Part shown: positions 32,790 through 43,186 of the stretch, piece by piece
Layout of the letters: each line of letters starts with the position of its first letter
How positions within the stretch are numbered: the stretch's first letter is position 1
DNA from: Takakia lepidozioides
Taxonomy: Eukaryota > Streptophyta > Takakiopsida > Takakiales > Takakiaceae
Reading direction: 5' to 3'
NCBI GenBank assembly: GCA_030704615.1
Contig: CM060734.1
Location: 2,482,001 to 2,546,000, forward strand
Length of the DNA: 64,000 nucleotides
Notes under the pieces: model-generated
What the model was told of the DNA's origin: nothing
What the model saw: the letters and a program-made list of their open reading frames with translations, nothing else
Databases searched by the model: none
Translations under genes and position numbers: made by a program

Positions 32790-32873
32790 CGAACCTGACG
32801 TGACGGAGGTCCCGTCAGCGTCAGGTCTGACGTGACCTGACGCTGACGGACGGACGTGATGCTGATAACCGGG
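32790..32873 (-). repeat. Right terminal inverted repeat and subterminal region
   Basis: Subterminal DNA rich in CCTGACGTGACG and CTGACGCTGACGG motifs ending in TGATAACCGGG. The reverse complement CCCGGTTATCA matches the left terminus CCTAGTTATCA at 9 of 11 positions, the two differences being transitions. Confidence 0.75.
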
Positions 32874-32881
32874 GTGAACAT
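32874..32881. repeat. Right 8-bp target site duplication (GTGAACAT)
   Basis: Direct repeat of 2849-2856; the PPR repeat continues from it without loss. An alternative reading is GGTGAACAT (9 bp), because the flanking G is shared with the element end. Confidence 0.85.
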
Positions 32882-33410
32882 GTTTGCAAAATGTGGGTGC
32901 ATCTAGGATGCAAAGGGAGTGTTCGATACTATGGCTGAACGAGATGTGGTGTCGTGGAGTGCGATGCTTGCATGGTATGCACGGCAGGGACGTGGGATGG
33001 AGGCTTTGGAGAGCTATGAGCAAATGATGGGGGAAGCACATCATGTTTGTGTGCATTTGCAATGCTTGTGCAAGCCTGGCAGCCGGCCTGGAGAAGGGCA
33101 AGAGGTGCATGGGGATATCATCAAAGCTGGAATTGTGCCAAATGTCAATCTGAACACTGCCCTGGCAGCTTAGGGGAAAGAGGTCCATGGCGACATCTTC
33201 AGAGTTGGAATTGTACCAGATGTCATCCTAAACAAAACCCTGGTGAACATGTTTGCAAAATGTGGGTGCATCTAGGATGCAAAGGGAGTGTTCAACATTA
33301 TGGCTGAACGAGATGTGGTGTCGTGGAGTGCGATGCTTGCATGGTATGCACGGCAAGGATGTGGGATGGAGGCTTTGGAGAGCTATGAGCAAATGATGGG
33401 GGAAGGGGGG
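32882..33410 (+). pseudogene. PPR-like repeat array resumes after the transposon
   Basis: The unit interrupted at 2856 continues here (MFAKCGCI*DAKGVFDTMAERDVVSWSAM) with the same TAG at 32903-32905 and again near 33272. A full 370-bp unit follows and then a partial one ending GMEALESYEQMMGEG. Decay state matches the left array. Confidence 0.8.
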
Positions 33411-33999
33411 GCACCTTCTTCAATAGCACAATGGCTACGAGTGGATAGATGGTCAACTGGAAACAGCAATGGCAGCAGCGCAATTGATAGAACAAGGCCC
33501 ACTGCTAATGAAGGTACCTTCTTCAACATATTTCACCCTGAATTTCCCTGCTATCAGAGTCGTCCCTAAGTATCCAAAAACAGGTAACAGATATGAGAAG
33601 AAGTTGTGGGATGGTTTTCTGACCCCAGTAACTGGTGGGACAACCGAGGCAAAAAGGTGAATGCCTGTCAGATTACAGAGTGTAGCAAATGCAATTGACC
33701 ATAGGGATAAGTTGAGTTGGGTGCAATTGCACTCTCTCTTTCCTCTCTGCTTCTGTTTGCTATTCAAAGGTAGGATTCTTGCCCTTAGTTTAAATTTCAG
33801 TCTGGTGCCGAGAGTGGGTAGACCCTTGAGGTCATCCATGATGTCCTCCCCCATGTCACAGACTGGAAACAAGTCCAGGGAAGTTTTCTGCCTAACTTCA
33901 TTTTCATCAGACAATTTTCTGGAAACGGACATGGCTTTGGACACTACAGCCTCTAAGTCAGTAGGGTTGGGGCATTTGCTGGAACAATTCTAAAAGGAG
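33411..33999. other. Tail module of the PPR locus; no gene supported
   Basis: Contains accttcttcaaca.atttcaccctg and a spacer-like sequence also seen near 34640-34950 and 37-115. Overlapping ORFs on both strands show no known domain. It may be a former intron or 3' region of the PPR gene that was duplicated with it. Confidence 0.45.
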
Positions 34000-34620
34000 A
34001 ATGTTTGTCAGATTACCAGATGTCATTCTGAACACTGCCCCTGCCCTGGTGGACATGTATGCCAAATGTGGGTGCATCGAGGATGCCAAGGGAGTGTTCA
34101 ACACTATGGCTGAACGAGATGTGGTGTCGTGGAGTGCGATGCTTGCAGGGTATGCACAGCAGAGGTGCGGGATGGAGGCTCCAACCTATGAGCAAATGAT
34201 GGGGGAAGGGGTGAAGCCCGCCGACATAAGGTTTGTGTGTGTTTGCAGTGTGTCTGGCAGCCCTGGAAAAGGGCAAAGAGATCCCTTGTGACATGATCAA
34301 ATCTGCAATTGTTCCAAATGTCATCCTGAACACTGCTCTGGTGGCCATGTATGCCAAATATGGTAGCATTGAGGATGCCAAGGGAGTGTTCAACACTATG
34401 GCTGAATGAGATGTGGTGTTGTGGAATGTGATGTTTGCAGGGTTTGCAGAGTAGGGGCGTTGTATGGGGCTTTGGAGACCTGAAAGCAAATGATGGGGGA
34501 AGGGGTGAAGTTCGACCACATCATGTTTGTGTGCGTTTGTAGTGCGTGTGCAAGCCTGGCAGCCCTGGAAAAGGGCATCGGAGGTGCATGGTTGCATCAC
34601 CAAAGCTGGAAATGTACCAG
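34000..34620 (+). pseudogene. Better preserved PPR-like unit
   Basis: Reads VDMYAKCGCIEDAKGVFNTMAERDVVSWSAMLAGYAQQ with GAG (Glu) where the other units have TAG. It therefore shows the ancestral codon and how the amplified units were broken. A second motif pair follows with several indels (YAKYGSIEDAKGVFNTMAE*). No transit peptide or complete gene is present. Confidence 0.75.
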
Positions 34621-35975
34621 ATGGATCAATAGCTACAAGAAACCTGCATGGGTAGATGGTGACTGGTCAACTAGAAGCCGCAGCAGCAGCGACACAATGA
34701 TAAACTCAGGCACTGGTAATGAAAGCACCTTCTTCAACACATTTCACCCTGTTCTTCCCTCTTATCAAAATCGGCCCTAAATTTTCATGTTGAATTCTGC
34801 AAGTTAGCTGGTTGAGTGAGCCTTTGATAGTTTGGAGCGACTTTGACATGATACTGCCAATGTGACAACAGGGAAGTATCCAAAAACAGGTAACAGTTGA
34901 GATGAGGAGAAGCTGTGGAATGAATACTTTTCTGACCCCAGTCAATGGTGGGACAACCGAGGTAAGAACTTCATGAACTTAAGGCATGAGTGGCTGATTG
35001 TTTCATTTCGAACCTGATATGCTTTGAGCCTGGTTCCGGAGATTTATCTCCAGACCTGCAATCTGCTTTTGTGATGAGTTTATAATCTGCATATATGGTG
35101 GTAAATGTTATATATCAAACCAAGGTTCTTTCCTAAATGTGAATGACCTGGAAACCTTGTTAGAAAGATAAAGGGCTTACGAATTGGACTATGTATGGCT
35201 TGACCCATGGATTAAATTTCAAAGGGTTAGAACATGTGTTAGGGTTTTAATACTGAATGGATGTGGGACATTGCTAGGGCGCCAGAGCATGACATTCCAT
35301 GCATGCATTCACGCCATTGGATGCCAAACTTTTCTTGGCACGTTGGACCAAGGTTTGTATGCGTTCACGAACTGCCGACCTTGCTCGTTGCCCGGTTGAC
35401 CTTATTTCCCATAATTGCTAACTTTGTGGGGTGGAGGGGCTTGTGTTAGGCTGCAACTGGAGGCACCTCTCCATGCAGCAGTTTTTGTACTAGAGGTGAG
35501 CATGCATGCACCTGTTGGCTATCAGTTCTGTACAATGTGGCCATTTACATGTTGGGTACTTCAAACTATTAGTAGATGCATTGCTAAATGTAGCTGCTAA
35601 GGGGTGTTGGGCGTGATGTTTGTAGGCTGAGAAAGCCACTTTTGATATTGCCACCGACAGTGCACCAACTACGGCGCCTTCAAAGGCAACCCCCAAATAT
35701 CAACCCCCTGCCATAGTGGCAGATATTCTTATGCTACCAAAAGTACTCTGCACTTTGAGTGATTGCTTATACTGGACGGTCCTCATTATCTAGTTTTCAA
35801 TGTACATGTAAGTCTTCATGGGTTGATTAATGTGGGTTTTATGGTGGGTGAAGTCATTGAATTTCACTCCATCCATTTCATAGCACTGACACATGACACG
35901 TGTCCATGCTGAGAGTGTCGCCACATGTCGACATAATTTCCAATATCATCCATGGACCACCGGCTTACACGTCTC
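34621..35975. other. PPR tail module, then no gene seen
   Basis: 34640-34790 repeats the accttcttcaaca tail. From 34800 to 35975 only short ORFs occur, in moderately AT-rich sequence without clear motifs. Confidence 0.4.
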
Positions 35976-36303
35976 CACTACAAAACGGAAGTGGTTACTT
36001 TACCACTATGACACGTCAGTTTACCACTGTTACACGTCATAAGTGGTTGGTTTACCTCAGTGACACGTCATTGACATGTCACAGTGGTTAATTTATCACT
36101 GTGACACGTCAGCTAACAGGTGGACCCGGACGTGAGTGGTTCGAACCACTGTCCTTAACCACTGGTGCCACGTAATGTCTTTTACCACTCACTTGTCCTA
36201 ATACACTGGTTCTTCATCACTCTGGGGCCAGAGTGGTTTAGTGTCTTTTACCACTCAAAATGAGTGGTTAACAGAGTGGTTATTCCGCGTTTTTCTTCTA
36301 GTG
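35976..36303. mobile_element. Short non-autonomous CACTA element
   Basis: Begins CACTACAAAACGG and ends CGTTTTTCTTCTAGTG, whose complement CACTAGAAGAAAAACG matches the start. The interior repeats ttaccactNtgacacgtca and agtggtt in both orientations, as expected for CACTA subterminal binding repeats. At 328 bp it has no coding capacity. A 3-bp target duplication is not evident, and the right end borders gypsy sequence directly. Confidence 0.7.
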
Positions 36304-37000
36304 AGAGCATACAATTCCATTCAACGGCCACCCAATCTCACGGCTGAGGACATTTTGGACCAAGGGAGGCAACCACAAAGGGTGCGACATGACGACCGCC
36401 ACCTTGGGTGGTGGTCAATCGGGTGGGGCAGCCACGTACGGCCTTGCCTATGCTCATGAGCTTTCCCTCGTCTCATGCTTTTTGAGACAATGGTCCTGGG
36501 TTGATTTGGGACAGTGTGCTACAACAATTGGTGGAGCCCAATGCAGATGAGCGAGAGCGGGCAATGGGGTTTGCCACGGGCACTACCACTGTGCCAGCTC
36601 TGTCAGAGGCATCACGCCGACATGTGTTGGGTCAAGAAATGGATCTAAATTGCTTGACATGGATCATTGGCTTGTGCATGGCTGAGCAATGGAGATTGCA
36701 AGCAGTGGTGGCTACTTTGGTACTACCATTGGATAGTGCATCCTCCTTGCCAACCGGGACGGTTGAGGCAGTGAGTGGGGGCGAGCACAGGATCGTGGGG
36801 TGCAAACACCCATGGCAGATATGGGATGAGATGCGGAGAGAGAGAGAGTCATTGGATCTCTCAAGGAGCAATATGAGGAGTGGGGAGAGCCATACACGGA
36901 GGATCAGTTGGAGGCCAAGGTGGCCAAGGTTTTTGAAGAAGTTGAGGATGTTTCTTGCGCGGAGGATGTTCTCAAGGTAGCTATGGCGGAGCAAGTGGAG
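36304..37000 (+). pseudogene. C5 methyltransferase C-terminus (copy 2)
   Basis: Reads QRPPNLTA, RVRHDDRH, then with frameshifts QLVEPNADERERAMGFATG and VLGQEMDLNCLTWI (36530-36665), that is the target-recognition end and motif X. Codon 36552-36554 is CGA where copy 1 has TGA. The catalytic motifs I to VIII are missing; the CACTA element ends just before this segment. Confidence 0.8.
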
Positions 37001-37259
37001 GCTACGCCACAGTCAGGGTGGGCGGATAAGGCCCAAGAGGTTATTATCTGACAACCAAAGAATGCGTCTCCTACCTCCAAGCCTGGTGTACCCAAGGTTG
37101 CAGTCACTGAGGACAATTGGGAACCAGACGTTGGACCTACAGTCACCGGAGGAGAGAGACGGAGGATTTGGCGATTTCTAAGGGCTTATAGAAATTGCTT
37201 TGCCTTCGGTTTGAAGGATTTGGGGAGTTTGAAAGGTCAGGAGATTCGTATTGATTTGG

Positions 37260-38045
37260 CAAGTGACACGCCAATTTTCGAAGGCCCTACAAATATAGTG
37301 ACATGGAGAGGTCTTTGATCCAGTCACGGACTATGGAGTTGTTCGAAGCTGGATTGGTAGAGTTGTTAGGCGGGGAGTATGCTTCGGCAACAGTGATGCT
37401 AGCTAAGAAATATATCTATGGCAATTGGATAGAAAGAAGGATGTGTGGGGACTATCGTCATGTGAACCGTCAGACTAAGTCCGATAGATATGCCATGCCA
37501 ACTCCAGAGGAGATCTTTGATGCCATTGCAGGGCATGCAAAGGTGTTTAGCACATTGGACCTGCGATCCGGTTACCACCAGTTGCCAATTAAAGAGGCTG
37601 ACAAGCAAAAGACGGCATTCTGGGGGATTGACCAGCATGGGAAAGATTGTTTGTACCAATGGCGCTTCCTACCATTTGGGTTGAAGAATGCTCCTGCAGA
37701 GTTTCAGAGGGTCATGGATAGGATTTTTGCAGGGCTAGACTTTGCCCGGTGCTACATTGATGACATCATCATCTTTAGTGCCACGGTTGAGGAGCATGAG
37801 AGATACCTTCAGGTGGTGTTTGAGCGCTTGAGGGCGCATGGATTGAAACTGCACCCTGACAAGTGCAAGTTCTTCCACGATCAGATTGAGTATCTGGGCC
37901 ACATGATATACCTTGGAGGATTGGGTGTTCAACAAACAAAGGTGAAGGCCATTGCACGCATTTCTCGCCCCATAGATGTAAGCAGAGTTCGTGCTTTCAT
38001 GGGGTTGACAAACTACTATTTGTCAAGGGATTTAGCAGCATAGCG
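37260..38045 (+). pseudogene. Reverse transcriptase (copy 2)
   Basis: Ty3/gypsy RT blocks are well kept: RMCGDYRHVNRQT, FSTLDLRSGYHQLPI, KTAFWG, WRFLPFGLKNAPAEFQRVMD, CYIDDIIIFS (YIDD at 37753-37764), KLHPDKCKFF, EYLGHMI and RAFMGLTNYY. The active-site aspartates are present. The frame opens only after an upstream frameshift and meets a TAG near 38041, so the polyprotein is broken on both sides although this 246-codon domain is intact. Confidence 0.88.
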
Positions 38046-39045
38046 AAGGTTCTTACCAAGTTGACCAAGGTGGGTCAGGAGTGGTAGTGGGAGGAGGAGC
38101 AGGAGGAAGCCTTTGAGGAACTCAAGGCTCGATTTTGCACCTATTTTGAGACGGCCTATTCGGGGGCGGCCTTTCCAGCTACATACAGATTGGAGTATGC
38201 TGGGGGATCGGCGCAGTGCTCACACAGGTGGATGATAAGGGAAGAGAGTTTGTAGTGGCATATGCTAGCCGCTCGAACAATGATGCTGAGGCAAAGTATA
38301 GCTCATATGAAGGGGAGTGTCTACCTGCAGTATGGGCAGTGACACATTTTAGATGCTACCTCTATGGCAATGTCTTCACGCTTATCACGGATCACCAACC
38401 ATTGAAGTGGTTGATGGAGTCAAACAAGCTTACATGGAAGCTTGCACGGTGGGCACTTATGCTTCAAGAGTACGACTTCCAGGTGGTGTATCAAGCCAGA
38501 ATAGTCAACCGGGATGCGGATGGATTGAGTTGCAATCCATGCACAAGTGAGCTTGATGATACAGGAGCTCGTTGGCATGGTGAGACGGACGAGGAGATGG
38601 TGCCAGGATGGCACGCATCTGCCTTTTTGTGCATTCTAGCAATGGGGGATCAAGCTGGTCCATCCCATGTGATTGGTCATGGAGATAGTGTGCATGACGA
38701 TCCAGAGATCAATGAGGAGCTTGGTGGTGCTAAGGATGTGCATGAAGATGCAGCAATGTTGGCCTATCTTCATACCGGAGAGACAGCAGCTAGTGTGACT
38801 GCTAAGGAGAGAGATCGGATCCTACAACGGGCCAAGAGGTTCAAGTGGGAGGGGACTCACCTACTCCGAGTATGGGAGGATGGACCAGTGAGGATTGTGT
38901 CTCATTCAACACAACGAGCGCGATTGGTACGCCATGCCCATGATGAGTTGGGACATTTTGGGGTGCGGCGCACTCATAGTTTGCTGCAAGGATAATACTG
39001 GTGGCGGGGCATGCACACGGATGTGCAACAGTTAGTGGCAAGGTT
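38046..39045 (+). pseudogene. RNase H and integrase zinc finger (copy 2)
   Basis: RNase H shows YASRSNNDAEAKYSSYEGECLP (Glu), LITDHQPLKWL (Asp) and VNRDADGLS (Asp); the first block is damaged by a frameshift near 38200. Then comes the integrase finger region RLVRHAHDELGHFGVRRTHSLLQG, with TAA at 38993-38995 where copy 1 has CAA (before YWWRGMHT). The integrase core is absent; sequence similarity ends at about 39045 in LVARL. Confidence 0.82.
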
Positions 39046-40059
39046 GTCAAGTTATTTTACCACTAGTGTGAAACTAACTAGGAAATAGCTAGCTTTTACA
39101 TATTGACATTTGGGATTGGCCCAAGTGTCAATCCAAGGGTCAAGGCAGATTTAGGCCCTGGAGTGATTATCTTCATGGCAAGTGCGGGAGGCTCATCTTT
39201 CTCGAGTTGAGCCTCACCGCGCCTAGCTATGGCGCCGTAGTGTGGATTCCCCATGGCGTGAGGTGCACTTGGCTTGACTTGTATTTGAGTGATAAGGTTA
39301 TATATGCATGAGTTTATGCTTCAGCTTTGTGAGCTCGCATGAGCTTGTGCTTGTATTCTTCTTCTTTATCACTCGAGAAAGATCAGCTCGTATCTGTGAG
39401 TGTCAGATACGAGTTAGTTGTAGCACTTGTGGTTGTTGCTTGAGAATGAGAGAAACCAGGTTGTTATGCAAGGAGCACCGTGGAGCTCTTGGTTGTTAGA
39501 AGCGGAGGCGATGTGGGTTACGAGGTGGTAGACCTTGGCATTCGATCTTCAGCTTCAGAGATGAAAGCACCATGTTGCAGGTAATTCCAGAGCACCTTGA
39601 TGGTTTCATATTGTGTACATGCATGAGCAAGCACGATTGGGAAGAGGACCAGTCAAGAGCAGGTTATAGTGGCTTTGGTGGCAAAGCTGAGAACTGGACT
39701 TGGGAATGCGAGCTTTCATTGTGTGAAGGATTGCAAGACCAAGCAAAAGGGCTGATTTGGCTTGGGGCAAATCAGTGCACTTTGTGGAGTATGTTGAGAG
39801 TGGGTTTCAATCTTGAGCTTCAGCATTGAGAGGGCTCTTGTCATGGCAAGAGCAGGGCTGGAATAGGAGCTAAGAGGTGCGGCAAGGCCATGGACTGTGC
39901 ACCTAGGGTTTCAGAGCTTGGAAGAAGAGCTCTTGCACCACAAGAGGAGTGTCTTGTGGCTGGAAATGTAAGCCTTAGGGTTTCAGGAGCTTGGCAAGGG
40001 CTGTGGAGTGCTTAGTCTTGTCTTAGAGAGCATCAAGGAGCTAAGGAGCCAAGATAGGG
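39046..40059. other. Untranslated retroelement sequence (LTR or leader), no gene
   Basis: Begins ttgtcaagttatttt directly after truncated pol and leads through long non-coding sequence to gag at 42179. By position it should hold the LTR and leader of a second gypsy copy, but I could not fix LTR ends or a primer-binding site. Confidence 0.4.
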
Positions 40060-40500
40060 GGCTGATACCTCTTGTGTGAAGAGGTTGCATGTGTGGAGCA
40101 TGTATTCAGCTCATTGAAGCTTCCATCTTCAAGCTTGGAGGGCAAGCAAGGAAGAGGGAAGGGCTGACTTCCCTTATGTGAGAGCAATGCATGTGTGGAT
40201 CATGCTTTCAGCCTGTTGAAGGCTTGTACTTTTAGATTTGGGAGTGCAAGAAAGGAAGGAAGGGGCTGGTTTCCCTGTAGGGCATGTGTGGAGCATGCTT
40301 CCAGCCCGCTGAAGCGTGTATTTTCAGGTTGGTGGGTGCAAGAAAGGAAGCAAAGGGGCTGATTCTCTTGTGGTGAGAGTGGGGCATGTGTGGAGCATGC
40401 CTTCAGTCCATTGGGCTTTTGTTTTCAAGCTTTAGAGAACTAGAAGAGAAGGTAAGGGGCTGATCTGCTCTTATGTGACAGTCCGACACTTGTAGAGCGT
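40060..40500 (+). repeat. About 100-bp tandem repeat in the gypsy leader
   Basis: Four to five copies of a unit with aggggctg.t..c.cttgtgtgag, gcatgtgtggagcatg.nttcagcc and cttgaagc...cttcaagcttggaggg.caagaaagga, near 40060, 40165, 40262, 40350 and 40455. No coding frame is kept. Confidence 0.75.
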
Positions 40501-40899
40501 GTTCTGAGTTGGGGTTTCAACCTCAAGCCTAGATAGAGCAGGCTCTTGAAGTGGCAGGTGTAGGGGGCTGGAATAGGCTCTAAGACAGATGCTATGGCCA
40601 AGGGAAATGCTTGAATGAGTGCTCACAAGGGCTGGAAACCAGCAAGGCTTGGTTGTTTGCCATTGAGTTTAGTGGCATGTTTGGGGAGTCTAAGTGAGAA
40701 AGAAGGCTTGGTTTGTGGCAACCATCTTCCTCATGGCTTAGGGCTACTATTGGTGGTGTGTGGGAGCCGAAAGAGAAAGAATACCTTGCTGATTTCTTCA
40801 CAGCCGCCATAGCTCGGTGCAAAGAAGCCTAGAGTCCAAGAGACACAAACCCTAGCTTGGCGTGGCTAAACCCCTTGGAGAAATGGCTAAACTGTCATG

Positions 40900-41490
40900 A
40901 GTGGCATGTGGGGTTGTGACGGGCTGTGAGGGGCTGTGACAGGTTGTGCCCTGTGGCCTGTGGGGCTGTGACGGGCTGTGAGAGGCTGTGAGAGGCTATG
41001 CCCTATGGCCTGTGGGGCTGTGACGGGCTCTGAGGGGCTGTGACAGGCTGTGCCCTGTGGCCTGTGGGGCTGTGACACGCTGTGATGGGTTGTGAGGGGC
41101 TGTGACAAGCTGTGCCCTGTGGCCTGTGGGGCTATGAGGGGCTGTGAGGGGCTGTGACAGGCTGTGCCCTGTGGCCTATGGGGCTGTGAGGGTGTGATAG
41201 GCTGTGGCCTTTGGGGCTGTGACCCCTGTGACCTGTGTAGGGCTGTGATAGGCTGTGCCCTATGGCCTGTGGGGCTGTGACGGGCTGTGCCTGTGGCCTT
41301 TGGGGTTGTGATGGGCTGTGACCTGTGGCCTTTGGGGCTGTGATGGGCTGTGACAGGCTGCGGCCTGTGGGGCTGTGACCCTGTGACCTGTGTAGGGCTG
41401 TGACAGGCTGTGGCCTATGTGGGGCTGTGACGGCTGTGACCAGTGATCTGTGTGGGCCTGTGCTGGTCTGTGGTGGCCCATGTTGACCTG
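40900..41490 (-). repeat. CTGTGACGGG tandem satellite-like tract
   Basis: Dozens of short units built from ggggctgtga(c/g)gggctgtg, acaggctgtgccctgtggcc and variants. On the minus strand it reads CACAGCCCGTCACAG, the same motif family that brackets parts of the other gypsy element at 54390-54680 and 61975-62140. Confidence 0.8.
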
Positions 41491-41499
41491 TAGACGGCC

Positions 41500-42178
41500 T
41501 GTGCTGACTCGTGGAGGCAGTGGTGGACTGCCTAAGGACTGGCATGTGGTCTTGAAGGCCGAATTTTGAAGCTTGTGGAGGGCGGTTTGAGGAGTATCTT
41601 CATGATATTCCCATGGTCATGCAAGTGAGGGAAGAGATGAGAAAAAGAGTGTTGGGATGAGGGCATGCTGGGGTTAGGCATTGCTTTAGCTTCTTTTCCT
41701 CGTAGTTTTCCACCCTCGCATTAGGCCAAGACCTTTCCGTAGGTAGAGGCAAGAGTCAGTCTGGGTTTGGGCTGGGGTGTCCTTGCAGGAGCAATACCGT
41801 GGAGTTGTTTTTGGTGTGGGGGAGTTGTCGTTCTGATTTCTTGTGTTTGGATCCCCTCCATACCTGCATGCTTGACTGTGCGCCATGTTAGTTTTGTGTG
41901 GGCGCTTATTTTTATAGGTGATTGGTCCGGATTTGATCACCGGCCAGTCCTAAAGCATGTTGTCGATGGTGAGGCTGGGGTGATGACCAGCCAGACCATC
42001 ATTGTTTCTCCTGTGGTGAGGTTGGAGGTGATGACCAGCCAACCATAGGAGTGCTTGCGGTGGATGCAGGTACAGGTGTAGGCTATGTTAGGAACTTAGT
42101 ATTCCAAACCATAAGCCGCAACAGGTTCTCTACCCGGTTACCTTGTGGAGAGGGGATTAGGGACATGTTCATGACCGG
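41500..42178. other. Leader before gag; no gene seen
   Basis: Non-coding stretch with a partial duplication ggtgatgaccagccag at about 41980 and 42030. It leads into the gag frame at 42179. Confidence 0.4.
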
Positions 42179-42723
42179 TTGAGTGTCAACACGGAGGTGC
42201 CACTAGTTGCTGGGGACAGTGCCGGTTCGAGCACTAGCGATACTAGTGGGTACACGAGACGAGGTGTGCGGTTTAGGCCACCTTCACCTCATGTGTCTTC
42301 TACGGAAGGTTCTGATTCGGATTGTGAATCAGGAAGACTCATACCGGCGGTGCAAGTTGTTTCCTTGCCATTGTTGTGGGACACAATGGAGGAGATGTAT
42401 GGAGCTACCAAGGGGCCACGAAGGTACTCTGGGGCGGTGGGCACCATCGAGTTGGATGATTTTATCCAAGAGTTTGATAGTTGGTGTGATTTGCAGCAAA
42501 TGCGCAATCCACAACTATTTACGCCTTTCATGGCATGGAAGGGGCTGTTTCAGCACCTTGAGGGGCCGCCTATTGATGATTATCATGAGTTTAGGCGGGG
42601 GCATGAGGTTGAGATCGAGGAGTAGAGGATGTACTGGTCACCCGACTACGTCTCCATCACTAGGGGCACTAGAGTCACGAGGGCAGTGGCTACACCTGCC
42701 GCTGCACCGGCAGCTTCAGCAAG
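42179..42723 (+). pseudogene. gag N-terminal half of the methyltransferase gypsy family
   Basis: The ORF reads through an acidic Ser-rich head and a gag-like helix region (YSGAVGTIELDDFIQEFDSW, MRNPQLFTPFMAWKGLF) to a TAG at 42623. The frame then continues in an Ala/Thr/Pro-rich stretch until a MULE terminus at 42724. The C-terminal half that should follow is represented in the other copy, which begins at 17235 at the same point. The assignment rests on position and on the shared CTTCAGCAAG joint. Confidence 0.7.
42714..42723. repeat. 10-bp gag target copy (CTTCAGCAAG)
   Basis: Last gag bases before the MULE end. The same 10-mer resumes gag in the minus-strand copy at 17226-17235. A 9 or 10-bp target duplication is the rule for MULEs. 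Confidence 0.65.
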
Positions 42724-42789
42724 GGGGGCTGCTATTTCATGAGCCATGAGCCATGAGCGGCATGAGCCATGAGCAGAGTCGTAAGTGTG

Positions 42790-43186
42790 GAAAAAAACAT
42801 GAGCAACACTATTTTCCGGAAATGAGTGTCCGCGGGAATAGGGTTTAGGGTGCCACGGTCATAGGGGGAGAAGGACCTCCCGATGAAGGAGGTTCGGCAA
42901 TGTTATTTAGAATTATATATTGAAAGGCAATGTTTCGCAAATGGTAGGGTGGTACTGCTCTGTACAATGGGGGCCCATTTCAGCCTACCAGCCACTTGCA
43001 AAATCCACCCACACTCCCAATCCCAAACGAAATGAGCAATGACGCATTCTGGGAACGATGAACACAGAATAGAATAAAAAGAGGGCACAATGAGGTTTTT
43101 ATTGATCCACATGAATTGCATTTGAAGCACGTCTACTGTGCTGATTGTGCCATCAAATCTTGAGCCCTGTGCCTACTGAATACAAG
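42790..43186. other. MULE subterminal region; no gene seen
   Basis: Non-coding DNA between the terminus and the minus-strand paralog. Likely contains that gene's 3' end. Confidence 0.35.

Larger units (their letters stand above)
2857..32873. mobile_element. 30-kb TIR transposon (hAT-type) with cargo and nested insertions
   Basis: The element is bounded by imperfect 11-bp inverted termini, CCTAGTTATCA at 2857-2867 and TGATAACCGGG at 32863-32873 (9 of 11 match). Both ends then show CGTGACG/CGTCACG-rich subterminal DNA, an array of GCGACCGCC-N6-GGCGGTCGC palindromes, a TATA-like box and a gene pointing inward. It carries a hAT transposase pseudogene near the right end; the 8-bp duplication agrees with hAT. 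Other contents are a kinase pseudogene, long inverted repeats, a RING-H2 ORF and a 14.8-kb nested block of gypsy and MULE sequence. Without that block it would be about 15 kb. Assigning mobility to this hAT is inference, because the transposase is dead here. Confidence 0.8.
36304..39045 (+). mobile_element. Ty3/gypsy element with C5 DNA methyltransferase, copy 2 (pol part)
   Basis: Plus-strand order: C-terminal third of the methyltransferase, spacer, RT, RNase H, integrase zinc finger, then an abrupt end at about 39045. Sequence is close enough to copy 1 (12672-17235) to align codon by codon. It keeps RT, which copy 1 lost, so the two together show the full arrangement protease, methyltransferase, RT, RNase H, integrase. 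Confidence 0.85.
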
